Shown: one piece after another, positions 43,078 through 49,698 of the stretch | How positions within the stretch are numbered: the stretch's first letter is position 1 | Layout of the letters: each line of letters starts with the position of its first letter | NCBI GenBank assembly: GCA_938015295.1 | Contig: CALLQB010000017.1 | Span: 1-49,698, forward strand | DNA length: 49,698 nt | Direction: 5' to 3' | DNA from: an uncultured Acidimicrobiales bacterium | GTDB lineage: Bacteria; Actinomycetota; Acidimicrobiia; Acidimicrobiales; SHLQ01 | Translations under genes and position numbers: made by a program | Notes under the pieces: model-generated | Told to the model about the DNA's origin: nothing | Seen by the model: only the letters and a program-made list of their open reading frames with translations | Databases searched by the model: none

Positions 43078-43187
43078 GACGTTCGACCAAAAAAAATGAC
43101 TCTGAGCTGGACGAACGCTTCTAGCTTCTTTGGGCCTTTCGGCCTGTTCAAGGCTTAGCTGTGTAGTCCTTTTGCCGATGAATCACT

Positions 43188-44768
43188 GTGCGGTTGTTGT
43201 GCCTCTGGGTCCTTATTGTGTTGCTCGCTTCGAGCTGTTCGCTCGTCGATGCCGGAACCTCGGCTGCACCTGACGAACAGATCAGTTCGCCGCCAGATTC
43301 GGCGATCGCTTTCGGCGACGAGCCACCAGCGACTATCGCTCCCGAAGCTCGCGCCCGAGGCGGCATTCTGCGGGTGGGCGTGGTTGCGACAACCTGGGAT
43401 GATCCGGCTGCCATCGACGAAGCCAATAGCGGCGAACAGCAGTTGGCCGATCTGCTCTTTGATGGCTTGACCGACATGGGCGCCGATGGCGTGTTGTCGC
43501 CGGCGATTGCATCGAGTTGGGCTGCTGACGACGACGGGTTGGCTTGGACCTTCGTGATTTCGCCTGCGGCAACATTCAGCGATGGGTCTGCGGTCAAACC
43601 AGCCGATGTGCAGCGGTCGATTCAACGGGTCATCGATCGCGGTGTCGGGTCGCTTGCCGGCAACAACCTTGCGTTGGTGGACACTATGGAAGCTGCGGAT
43701 TCTTCATTGCGTATCGTGCTCGACCGGCCGTTTGCTGCTCTGCCCGAGCTTCTGTCAGCCCCGATTTTCGGAATCGTGCCGAGCGAGCGAGAGCCTGAAG
43801 CTCCCGTTCCGGTGACGAGCGGCGACCTCATGGTGATTAGCCAGGACGGCACCAAGATCGATCTTGTGCCTCGGATTGGCGCCGACGGGTACCTCGATGG
43901 CGTCTCGGTGCAGCTGTTTCGTTCTGATGCCGAGGTCGCCGAGGCGTTTCATGCGGGGAACCTTGACGTAGCTTCGCTCGACCAGATGACCGCAGGGGCG
44001 AGTGGCGATGACTCCGGGGCGAGTCGCGTGCTGTCGGGAACCGACACGGTGCTTTTCATGATGAACCTCGGAAACGAGGCGTTCGCCGACCCGATGCTGC
44101 GACAAGCCATGGTTCTGGCGGTAGATAACGGGTTTGTTGCTGGCGGCGTGAGCGGCGAGGCCGTTCCGCTTAATGGTCTGCTGCCTTCTGCTACGACTGC
44201 GTTCCGGCCGAACGTCTGCGCCGATTGTCCGTTCCAGCCAGATCGAGCTCGCGAGATCGTCGGAGGATATGCGGCTGGTTCTTTGCCTTTGCTGCATGTC
44301 GACCACCTCGATGACCCAGCCTCGGAAGCGATGGCAGCGGCGATTGTCTCGGACCTGACCTTTGTGGGCTTCGAGGCTCGGGCGAGGCCACACAGCCCGA
44401 CAGCGTTCAGTTCGAAGGTAGCTGCGGGCGAGCTCTCGCTTTTCCAGTTCGGTGTTGTTGGCAGCTGGGAGTCTTCGGGTGCCTATCTTGGGTCGATGTT
44501 CCGAACGAACGGGCCGGACAACGTCACGTCCTTCTCTGACGCTGAGGTCGATCGGTTGTTGGCCGAGGCCGAAGCGACGGCTGATCACGCAGCTAGCGAC
44601 GAGCTGTATCGTCAGGTCGAGGAACGAATTCTGTCGTTGTCGGTCGTTGTGCCGCTGTTCGAACGGGATCGGGTTGTGCTCGTTGCCCCAAACGTCGAGA
44701 ACCTCACGCTTCAGCCGTTGGGGGCGTTTAATGCGTTGGAGGTCTGGCTGTCAGACGGCCAGGAGTAA
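43188..44768 (+). CDS. Family-5 extracellular solute-binding lipoprotein
   Basis: 526 residues. A lipoprotein signal (LCLWVLIVLLASSC, lipobox LASSC with Cys17) is followed by a Thr/Pro/Ala-rich linker and an SBP_bac_5 domain: GGILRVGVVATTWDDPAAID, LADLLFDGLTDMG, LAWTFVISPAATFSDGSAVK, and a C-terminal part ending ILSLSVVVPLFERDRVVLV. Such proteins bind peptides, nickel or other solutes for ABC importers. No permease or ATPase gene is nearby, so it is an orphan here and could work with a distant transporter or as a sensor. GTG 43188 is the start that opens a proper signal peptide; no clear Shine-Dalgarno. Confidence 0.88.
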   Translation: MRLLCLWVLIVLLASSCSLVDAGTSAAPDEQISSPPDSAIAFGDEPPATIAPEARARGGILRVGVVATTWDDPAAIDEANSGEQQLADLLFDGLTDMGADGVLSPAIASSWAADDDGLAWTFVISPAATFSDGSAVKPADVQRSIQRVIDRGVGSLAGNNLALVDTMEAADSSLRIVLDRPFAALPELLSAPIFGIVPSEREPEAPVPVTSGDLMVISQDGTKIDLVPRIGADGYLDGVSVQLFRSDAEVAEAFHAGNLDVASLDQMTAGASGDDSGASRVLSGTDTVLFMMNLGNEAFADPMLRQAMVLAVDNGFVAGGVSGEAVPLNGLLPSATTAFRPNVCADCPFQPDRAREIVGGYAAGSLPLLHVDHLDDPASEAMAAAIVSDLTFVGFEARARPHSPTAFSSKVAAGELSLFQFGVVGSWESSGAYLGSMFRTNGPDNVTSFSDAEVDRLLAEAEATADHAASDELYRQVEERILSLSVVVPLFERDRVVLVAPNVENLTLQPLGAFNALEVWLSDGQE

Positions 44769-44785
44769 CACCGGCCGGTTGACGC

Positions 44786-46492
44786 TCAGACGTCGACTGG
44801 AGTCTTTGCCAGCTCGTTGATGACCGCACCGACTTCGCCGATCGGTATCGGTGCCGAGAATAGGTAGCCCTGGGTGTATTGGCACCCGAGTTCACGCAGG
44901 ATGTCGAGTTGGGCTTCGGTTTCGACACCGATAGCCATCGCGTCGAGATCCATGGCGTGGGCCGTGGCGACCATTGCTTTGAGCGGACCGAGGTCGGGGT
45001 CTTCGACTTCGAGCTCGCGGCAGAAGTCACGGTGAAGCTTGAGTGCGCCGATGTCCATTGCGCGTAGACGGCGAATCGGCGTCGACGCCACACCAAAGTC
45101 GTCAATAGTGATGTTTACGCCGAGGTCGGCGATGGCGTTGAGTGCAGCGTCTACCGCCGCGGAGTCTTGCGCCATCGAGCCTTCGGTCAGCTCGAGGTTG
45201 AGGCGATCAGGTTCGACTCCGGCTTGTTTGATGGCCGAGAAGACCATTTCTTTGAACCGAGGGTCGAGTACCTGTGTCGGTGAGACGTTGGCGCTGACGT
45301 GAAGGTCGCCGAAACCTTGCATTTGCAGAACACGGAGGTCTTCGCACGCTTGCTTCACGACCCAGGCGCCAAGGGGAATAATCATCCCGCTGCGCTCGGC
45401 GGCTTCGAGGAAGTCCATCGGGTTGAGCATGCCCTTTTCGGGGTGCACCCAACGGATGAGGGCTTCAACAGCGACGACGCGGCGGGTTTCGGTGTGCACG
45501 ATTGGTTGATAGTGCAGCAGGAGCTGGCCTTCGGCCACGGCTCGCTTCAGCATGGACGAGGTCTGGTCGTTCCCGGTGGCGAAGTCGGCGTCGTTGAACA
45601 CTACGGAGTGAAGGTTGCGGCGTTTCGCTCGATCGGCGGCCATGGCGGCGCGATGCATGAGTGTGGTGGCGTCGGCGGCGATCTTTGATGGCCCGGTTGC
45701 AATACCGACCACTGGTTCGATCATCACCTCTTGGGTGCCGAGTCGATAGTTTCCGGTGAGCGTTGCTGCGTAGGTGCGAGCGTTGGCTTCGGACTTTGTC
45801 TTGTTGCTGACTCGCCGAGCGAAGCCGACAACGCCGGGGCGCAGTACGCCTGCGGTGTCGCCAGCGCCCAGTTCGCTCTTCATGCGTTCGGTGATTTGCG
45901 GCATGATTGCTTCGATAGCTCGAGGGCCATAGAGCTTGATGGTTTCTTCGAGGCCAAGGTCGACGTGAATTACTTCGAGGTGGTGGCGGTCATCAGCGCC
46001 GAAGGCGATGAGCTGGGTAAGCCGGTCGATAAACAGAGGCTCTGTAGCGAGACCGCTGCTCTCGTCGATAAGGCCTGCCGCAATAACCTGCTCGTCGTTG
46101 CGGATCTCATGTGTGACGTCTCGGCTCCACAAGGCGACCGCTGGTCGGCCGGTGGGGGAGTCGGGGATTGAACGGCAGGTCATTTCCAGCCAGCGGGTGT
46201 CGCCGTCTCGGGCGATGATGCGATATCTAGACGGCTTGGTGTCACCTGGATTGTTGAGGGCATCGTGAAACATGCCGTTGGCGGCTTCGGAGTCATTTGG
46301 GTGCAGGAGCTCTCGAAGCTCGGTGCCCCGAATTTCGTTCAGTGCATACCCTGTGGACTGTGCCAAGTTGCCGCCCGCCCAGATGATTGTGCCGTCTACT
46401 TCGAGCAGACAGACCACGCCTGGGCTGGTGTCGAGTACGGACGCGACCATCTTGCGGGCCTGCACCGTAGGGTTCGACGAGGAATCTTCCAT
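44786..46492 (-). CDS. PAS - degenerate GGDEF - EAL protein (cyclic-di-GMP phosphodiesterase)
   Basis: 568 residues, no membrane segment, so cytosolic. PAS domain (about 15-130; SPGVVCLLEVDGTIIWAGG, with a PAC-like TRWLEMTCRSIPDS), a GGDEF-like domain (about 140-305) in which the signature is replaced by LRPGVVGFARR and so cannot make cyclic-di-GMP, and an EAL domain (about 320-560). EAL residues look complete: VEALIRW, SANVSPTQ, LELTEGS, TIDDFGV, LKLHRDF and AIGVETEAQ. It is probably an active phosphodiesterase regulated by PAS input. It is convergent with the solute-binding protein gene. Confidence 0.92.
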   Translation of the reverse strand: MEDSSSNPTVQARKMVASVLDTSPGVVCLLEVDGTIIWAGGNLAQSTGYALNEIRGTELRELLHPNDSEAANGMFHDALNNPGDTKPSRYRIIARDGDTRWLEMTCRSIPDSPTGRPAVALWSRDVTHEIRNDEQVIAAGLIDESSGLATEPLFIDRLTQLIAFGADDRHHLEVIHVDLGLEETIKLYGPRAIEAIMPQITERMKSELGAGDTAGVLRPGVVGFARRVSNKTKSEANARTYAATLTGNYRLGTQEVMIEPVVGIATGPSKIAADATTLMHRAAMAADRAKRRNLHSVVFNDADFATGNDQTSSMLKRAVAEGQLLLHYQPIVHTETRRVVAVEALIRWVHPEKGMLNPMDFLEAAERSGMIIPLGAWVVKQACEDLRVLQMQGFGDLHVSANVSPTQVLDPRFKEMVFSAIKQAGVEPDRLNLELTEGSMAQDSAAVDAALNAIADLGVNITIDDFGVASTPIRRLRAMDIGALKLHRDFCRELEVEDPDLGPLKAMVATAHAMDLDAMAIGVETEAQLDILRELGCQYTQGYLFSAPIPIGEVGAVINELAKTPVDV

Positions 46493-46578
46493 AAGTGCAA
46501 TATCGAACAGTTAAATGCCCCGGTTAAGGACTTATTTGGAAAGTCCGCCGGTGTGGCCTTTTGGCCTACGGGTGGCGA

Positions 46579-46584
46579 TATAGT
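46579..46584 (+). promoter_or_regulatory. -10 element (TATAGT) of the tRNA-Leu gene
   Basis: TATAGT lies 31 nt before the mature tRNA 5' end, leaving a short 5' leader for RNase P. No convincing -35 is seen at the expected distance. Confidence 0.45.
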
Positions 46585-46615
46585 GACTCCTCGTGCCGGA
46601 CGCATCCGGTGCCAC

Positions 46616-46699
46616 GTCGGAGTGGCGGAATTGGCAGACGCGCTGGCTTAAGGAGCCAGTGCCCGTTAGGGCGTGGGGGTTCAAGTCCCCCCTCCGACA
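46616..46699 (+). tRNA. tRNA-Leu, anticodon AAG
   Basis: 84 nt (without CCA). Acceptor stem GTCGGAG (46616-46622) pairs with CTCCGAC (46692-46698); D stem GCG/CGC; anticodon stem CTGGC (46643-46647)/GCCAG (46655-46659) with 7-nt loop TTAAGGA, placing AAG at 46650-46652; long class II variable arm GCCC-GTTA-GGGC; T arm GGGGG-TTCAAGT-CCCCC; discriminator A at 46699. The next bases are CCG, so CCA is added after transcription. The body is a standard bacterial tRNA-Leu. A34 is unusual: bacteria mostly read CUU/CUC with GAG, so this would need A34-to-inosine editing (TadA) or reads CUU alone. Confidence 0.93.
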
Positions 46700-46827
46700 C
46701 CGAACACGTGTTCGATCTCGTGGCGCCCTGTGGCGGCGGCCGAGACGAATTGCCGCTCGCTGTAGAATCCGCAGGGCTATTGGCTGGTCTTACGTTGGCT
46801 GAATATTCGCCCTGCGATACTGGTGCG

Positions 46828-47484
46828 GTGCGCATCTTGCTTGTCGAGGACGATTTTCAGCTTCTGGCTGCCACTGCTCGGGGCCTGCGGAACTCCGGGT
46901 TCGCCGTAGATGTCGCTGACTGCGGCGAAGATGCCCTCGCGAAGACGGCAGTGACTGAGTACGACGTTGTCGTGCTCGACCGCGACCTGCCAGGCATGCA
47001 CGGCGATGATGTGTGCCGGTCGATCGCTGCTGGGTCAGCCCGGATCTTGATGCTGACCGCGTTCGACTCTCTCGACGACCGGGTAGCGGGGCTCGGCCTT
47101 GGGGCTGACGACTATCTGGTCAAGCCGTTCCACCTCCGAGAGCTCGTGGCGAGAATCCACGCGTTGGGTCGCAGGCCCGCGCAAAATGCAGCGCCGGTGC
47201 TCGAGGTCGGCGATTGTCGGCTCGACCCGCACACGCGCGTGGTCCATCGGGCCAATCGAGTGATCAGCCTCACACCGAAAGAGTTCGGGGTGTTGGAGGT
47301 ATTGATGAAGCAGAGCCCGGCTCCGGTGAGTGCGGAACTGCTCCTGGAAAAGGTATGGGATGAGCACGCAGATCCGTTTACCAACGCTGTGCGGGTCACG
47401 ATGGTGACGCTGCGCCGCAAGCTTGGTGCGCCGCCACTAATCGAGACCGTCAAGTCGGTCGGTTACCGGGTAACGGCGAGGTGA
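46828..47484 (+). CDS. OmpR/PhoB-family response regulator
   Basis: 218 residues from GTG 46828; the open frame extends upstream through the tRNA and is not used. Receiver domain (1-115): acidic pocket VEDD, phospho-acceptor Asp51 in VVLDRDLPG, Thr77 in LMLTAF and Lys99 in YLVKPF. C-terminal winged helix (about 125-218): SLTPKEFGVLEVLMKQ, the recognition region NAVRVTMVTLRRKL and VKSVGYRVTA. A GATACT hexamer 6 nt upstream may be a leaderless -10. It overlaps the histidine kinase gene by 4 bp, so the two form one signalling pair. Confidence 0.94.
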   Translation: MRILLVEDDFQLLAATARGLRNSGFAVDVADCGEDALAKTAVTEYDVVVLDRDLPGMHGDDVCRSIAAGSARILMLTAFDSLDDRVAGLGLGADDYLVKPFHLRELVARIHALGRRPAQNAAPVLEVGDCRLDPHTRVVHRANRVISLTPKEFGVLEVLMKQSPAPVSAELLLEKVWDEHADPFTNAVRVTMVTLRRKLGAPPLIETVKSVGYRVTAR

Positions 47485-48746
47485 TGGCTCGACTCGGCCT
47501 ACGGGGTCGAGCTGCGGTTGGTTTCGCGGCAAGTTGTGCGGTTGCGATCGTTGTCTGTCTCGCCGCGGCGGGGGCGTTGCTCACCGGCGGACTCCAGGCA
47601 GGCGACGACGGCGAGTACTTGACAGAGGCGCTGCGGGAACTCGGGACCGAGCGAGGTGTGGACGCCAGTGAGATTGCTCCTCTTCTGGACTTGGCACTCG
47701 ATGACGCACCCGTCGAGCTGGACGACGTCCCGAGCGGTGGCCAGCTTGATACTGCTCAGTACGCATTGCTCGATGAGGCATTGGACAGGGCGGAGGAGAA
47801 GCAGTTCGATGCCACGGTCGTCCTCTTTGCTCAGATCGCAGTAGGCGTGGCGGTTGCCGGAACCCTGGCGGCAGGCGCCGTCGCGTGGACGCTGATGAAT
47901 CGGCTGCTCGGCCCCGTGGAGCAGCTTTCGCTGGTGGCGGCGGACGCAGCTGTTGGTGACCTGAGCCAGCGGATTCGCCTCGATGGCCCTGACGATGAAC
48001 TCAAACGTCTCGCTGACACGTTCGATGACATGCTCGAGCAACTGGAAGTGTCCTTCGAGCGGCAGAGTCAGTTCTCTGCGAATGCTGCTCACGAACTCCG
48101 CACACCCTTGGCCGTCATACGAGCAGAGCTCGATGCCGTACGTTCGACCTCGACCGCCTCGCCAGAACAGCTCGAGTTTGCAGAGGTCATTGACCGCGCC
48201 ACCACCCGAGCGGAAGGTCTGGTCGGGGCGCTGCTGCAGTTGGGGAAGGCCGAGGCTGGTGTCCGTCGTATGGACAATGTCGATCTCGGCGAGATCGTTG
48301 GCGATGTCGTCCAACGACGGATTGTGGCTTTCACGAGCGCTGGCCTCCAGATTGAACTGGATCTCGGCGAGGGGGACACAGCCCAGGTCGATGGTGACGC
48401 TGCTCTACTCGACGTCATGGCCCTCAATCTGATCGACAACGCGCTCAACCACTCCCGGCCAGACACAGCCGTCGAAATGTCCGTGATGTCGGAAACCGAT
48501 GGCACCGTGACCCTGACCGTCTGCAACGAAGCCGATGGGCTCGATGACGATCTCACGAGACTCACCGACCCGTACCGCCGCGGTCGTCACACAGAACGTG
48601 GCCACGGGCACGGGCTCGGTCTGACGATCATCCAAACCGTCGCCGCTGCCCACAATGCCACTCTGTCGATTGAGCAACTGAATGACGAGAGGTTTCGGGC
48701 GATGGTTCACTTCCCGGCACCAGCGGTCTCGTCCGGTCAGGGTTGA
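47481..48746 (+). CDS. Sensor histidine kinase
   Basis: 421 residues. Membrane segments at about 10-35 and 115-140 flank an extracytoplasmic sensor of ~80 acidic residues. HAMP domain (about 140-190; NRLLGPVEQLSLVAADAAVG), dimerisation/phosphorylation site AAHELRTPLAVIRAEL with His near 204, then ATPase: N box LIDNALNHS and G2 box GHGHGLGLTII. The loop sensor is short and its signal unknown. GTG 47481 overlaps the response regulator stop; ATG 47484 directly after it is an equally good start. Confidence 0.93.
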   Translation: MMARLGLRGRAAVGFAASCAVAIVVCLAAAGALLTGGLQAGDDGEYLTEALRELGTERGVDASEIAPLLDLALDDAPVELDDVPSGGQLDTAQYALLDEALDRAEEKQFDATVVLFAQIAVGVAVAGTLAAGAVAWTLMNRLLGPVEQLSLVAADAAVGDLSQRIRLDGPDDELKRLADTFDDMLEQLEVSFERQSQFSANAAHELRTPLAVIRAELDAVRSTSTASPEQLEFAEVIDRATTRAEGLVGALLQLGKAEAGVRRMDNVDLGEIVGDVVQRRIVAFTSAGLQIELDLGEGDTAQVDGDAALLDVMALNLIDNALNHSRPDTAVEMSVMSETDGTVTLTVCNEADGLDDDLTRLTDPYRRGRHTERGHGHGLGLTIIQTVAAAHNATLSIEQLNDERFRAMVHFPAPAVSSGQG

Positions 48747-48768
48747 GTCCGAGGGCACCGGGGCAGCC

Positions 48769-48819
48769 ACATCGACCAAACGTTCTCCAAACATCGTCGA
48801 TGTCATGTTCACAACATGA
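48769..48819. promoter_or_regulatory. Two adjacent inverted repeats before the DUF2306-like gene
   Basis: ACATCGAC (48769-48776) and GTCGATGT (48796-48803) are perfect 8-bp arms with a 19-nt spacer. Directly after, TCATGTT (48803-48809) and AACATGA (48813-48819) are perfect 7-bp arms with a 3-nt CAC spacer, the second arm covering the start codon. They may be operators, for example of the neighbouring response regulator, or an RNA fold hiding the start. Confidence 0.5.
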
Positions 48820-49698
48820 ACACCTCGACGAAACCCCAGCCGCGTAGGTCCCGTCGACCCATCGGCCCATGGCTGGTGACAGCACTGTTGTTCATAGTCG
48901 CCTCACTGCCGGTTGGCATGCGACTGGCGGACCCCGACGCCGCTGCCCTGGAAGACGCTGAGGCGGAAGAGGCTGAGGAGCGCGAGGAACTAAGCGAGGA
49001 GCGCGAGGAACCGAGCGAGGAGCACGATGGGGGTGAGGACGGGGAAGCGGGTCAGGCTGAAGTCGGCGGTGGGTTCCTCTCGCGCTTCTTTTCCAGCGAC
49101 GGCATTGTTCCCCGAGTCCTATTGCCAGTCCACATCGTGTTGAGCGGCCTCATGAACCTCGTTGGCCCGTTCCAGTTCAACAGTGTCATCCGGCGACGTT
49201 GGACGACTGCCCACCGTCGGCTCGGCTACACCTTCTTCCCGGCAGCGATCGGTGCCGGGATCACGGCAATCATGATCACTGTCATCAACCCCACCCGGTA
49301 CACCACGCTGAACTACCTCAGCAACTGGGCCTTCGGCGGATGGCTAACCGCAACCGCGGTGATGGCGCTGGTCATGATTCGCCGCCACAAGATCAGAGGG
49401 CACCAGCGATGGGCCATCCGGGCCTTCGGAGCAGCGCTCACCGTGGCTATCCATCGCGTCTGGGGAGTGGTGGCACTGGCGATGCCGCCTCTCGATTCCG
49501 ATGCAATTCCCTTGGACGTCAAGGACATCATGCTGTCGTTGGCCACGATCGCCGTTGCCGAGGCCCTGGCCCGAAGATCGGGCGGACGACGTGGGTCGCG
49601 TCGAAGGAGACTCGAGCCTGAAGCAAGGACGAACAGACGAGGCCAGGATGATCTGTTGACCGCGGGCTCGGCGTCCGCTCCGCCTCCACAGTCAACTA
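48816..49698 (+). CDS. DUF2306-like membrane protein with acidic insert (partial, runs off the end)
   Basis: Open from ATG 48816 to the window end with no stop, at least 294 residues. A basic N-terminus and one membrane segment (about 18-35, WLVTALLFIVASLPVGM) are followed by a strongly acidic stretch (about 44-80) with tandem EEREELS/EEREEPS units. Then come about four hydrophobic segments starting PVHIVLSGLMNLVGPFQFN, with conserved-looking RRRWTTAHRRLGYTFF and HQRWAIRAFGAAL. The H-x-GPxQF ... R-HRxLGY pattern matches DUF2306 membrane proteins, of unknown function. The end (RRGSRRRRLEPE) is basic. It follows the two-component genes by 69 bp and may be their target. Confidence 0.75.
   Translation, partial: MNTSTKPQPRRSRRPIGPWLVTALLFIVASLPVGMRLADPDAAALEDAEAEEAEEREELSEEREEPSEEHDGGEDGEAGQAEVGGGFLSRFFSSDGIVPRVLLPVHIVLSGLMNLVGPFQFNSVIRRRWTTAHRRLGYTFFPAAIGAGITAIMITVINPTRYTTLNYLSNWAFGGWLTATAVMALVMIRRHKIRGHQRWAIRAFGAALTVAIHRVWGVVALAMPPLDSDAIPLDVKDIMLSLATIAVAEALARRSGGRRGSRRRRLEPEARTNRRGQDDLLTAGSASAPPPQST
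48975..49016 (+). repeat. Tandem 21-bp repeat in the acidic insert
   Basis: Two nearly identical 21-bp units (48975-48995 and 48996-49016), each starting GAGGAGCGCGAGGAA, and a third partial unit from 49017. They encode EEREELS and EEREEPS. In-frame unit length allows copy-number change without frameshift. Confidence 0.8.

Noticed and set aside
43133..43144. Hairpin GGCC-TTTC-GGCC after secG as a terminator
   Set aside because: Stem of only 4 bp and no T-run after it.
49199..49621. 140-codon plus-strand frame near the right end
   Set aside because: Out of frame with the longer gene from 48816 that reads hydrophobic segments and runs off the window.

Overview
The window is a high-GC, densely coded chromosomal segment from an actinobacterium. 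A free-living, possibly aquatic member of the Acidimicrobiia would fit, but that placement is my inference from gene content and style (DUF2510 tail, septum-formation protein, Tad locus with a VWA-TadB fusion, uvrC-rapZ-gap-pgk-tpiA-secG order); no rRNA is present to prove it. Many genes start without a Shine-Dalgarno sequence and have a TANNNT hexamer 6-10 nt before the start codon, as expected for leaderless actinobacterial mRNAs.

Layout. 1-1.3 kb: end of an unknown gene, an arylamine N-acetyltransferase (minus) and, divergent from it, a small SelW/Rdx-type gene (1022-1285) with an in-frame TGA exactly at the second redox position (CVP-U) followed by a hairpin. This is a probable selenoprotein that standard gene calling truncates. 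A REP-like inverted repeat lies between the two. 1.3-9.6 kb (minus): Tad/Flp-type secretion operon cpaB-tadZ-tadA-tadB(VWA fusion)-tadC, followed by a polytopic membrane protein; no pilin or prepilin peptidase is visible. 9.8-11.3 kb: rpsA. 11.6-17.1 kb: acyl-CoA synthetase, small membrane protein, biotinyl-carboxyltransferase fusion, secreted septum-formation-like protein, and an M48-like membrane protein with a destroyed zinc site. 17.2-24.0 kb: uvrB, a membrane protein, and uvrA with a LexA-type box.

24.1-36.0 kb is a surface-glycan locus: aminotransferase, flippase, GT4 and GT2 glycosyltransferases, epimerase, two left-handed beta-helix acyltransferases, a second aminotransferase, Gfo/Idh/MocA oxidoreductase, a polyprenyl-phosphate sugar transferase and a polytopic protein. 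Oxidoreductase, aminotransferase and N-acetyltransferase overlap by 4 bp each and look like the core of a 2,3-diacetamido-sugar pathway. 36.1-43.1 kb: uvrC, a methyltransferase, rapZ, gap, pgk, tpiA, secG. yvcK and whiA, usually between rapZ and gap in Gram-positives, are absent here, and GAPDH has a Lys/Ala-rich histone-like tail. 43.2-49.7 kb: orphan family-5 solute-binding lipoprotein, PAS/degenerate-GGDEF/EAL protein, tRNA-Leu with an AAG anticodon, a two-component system, and a DUF2306-like membrane protein running off the end.

The best candidates for something undescribed are the selenoprotein, the lysine-rich GAPDH tail, the A34 tRNA-Leu and the dead M48/DUF2510 protein. No phage, IS element, CRISPR array or defence system was seen.
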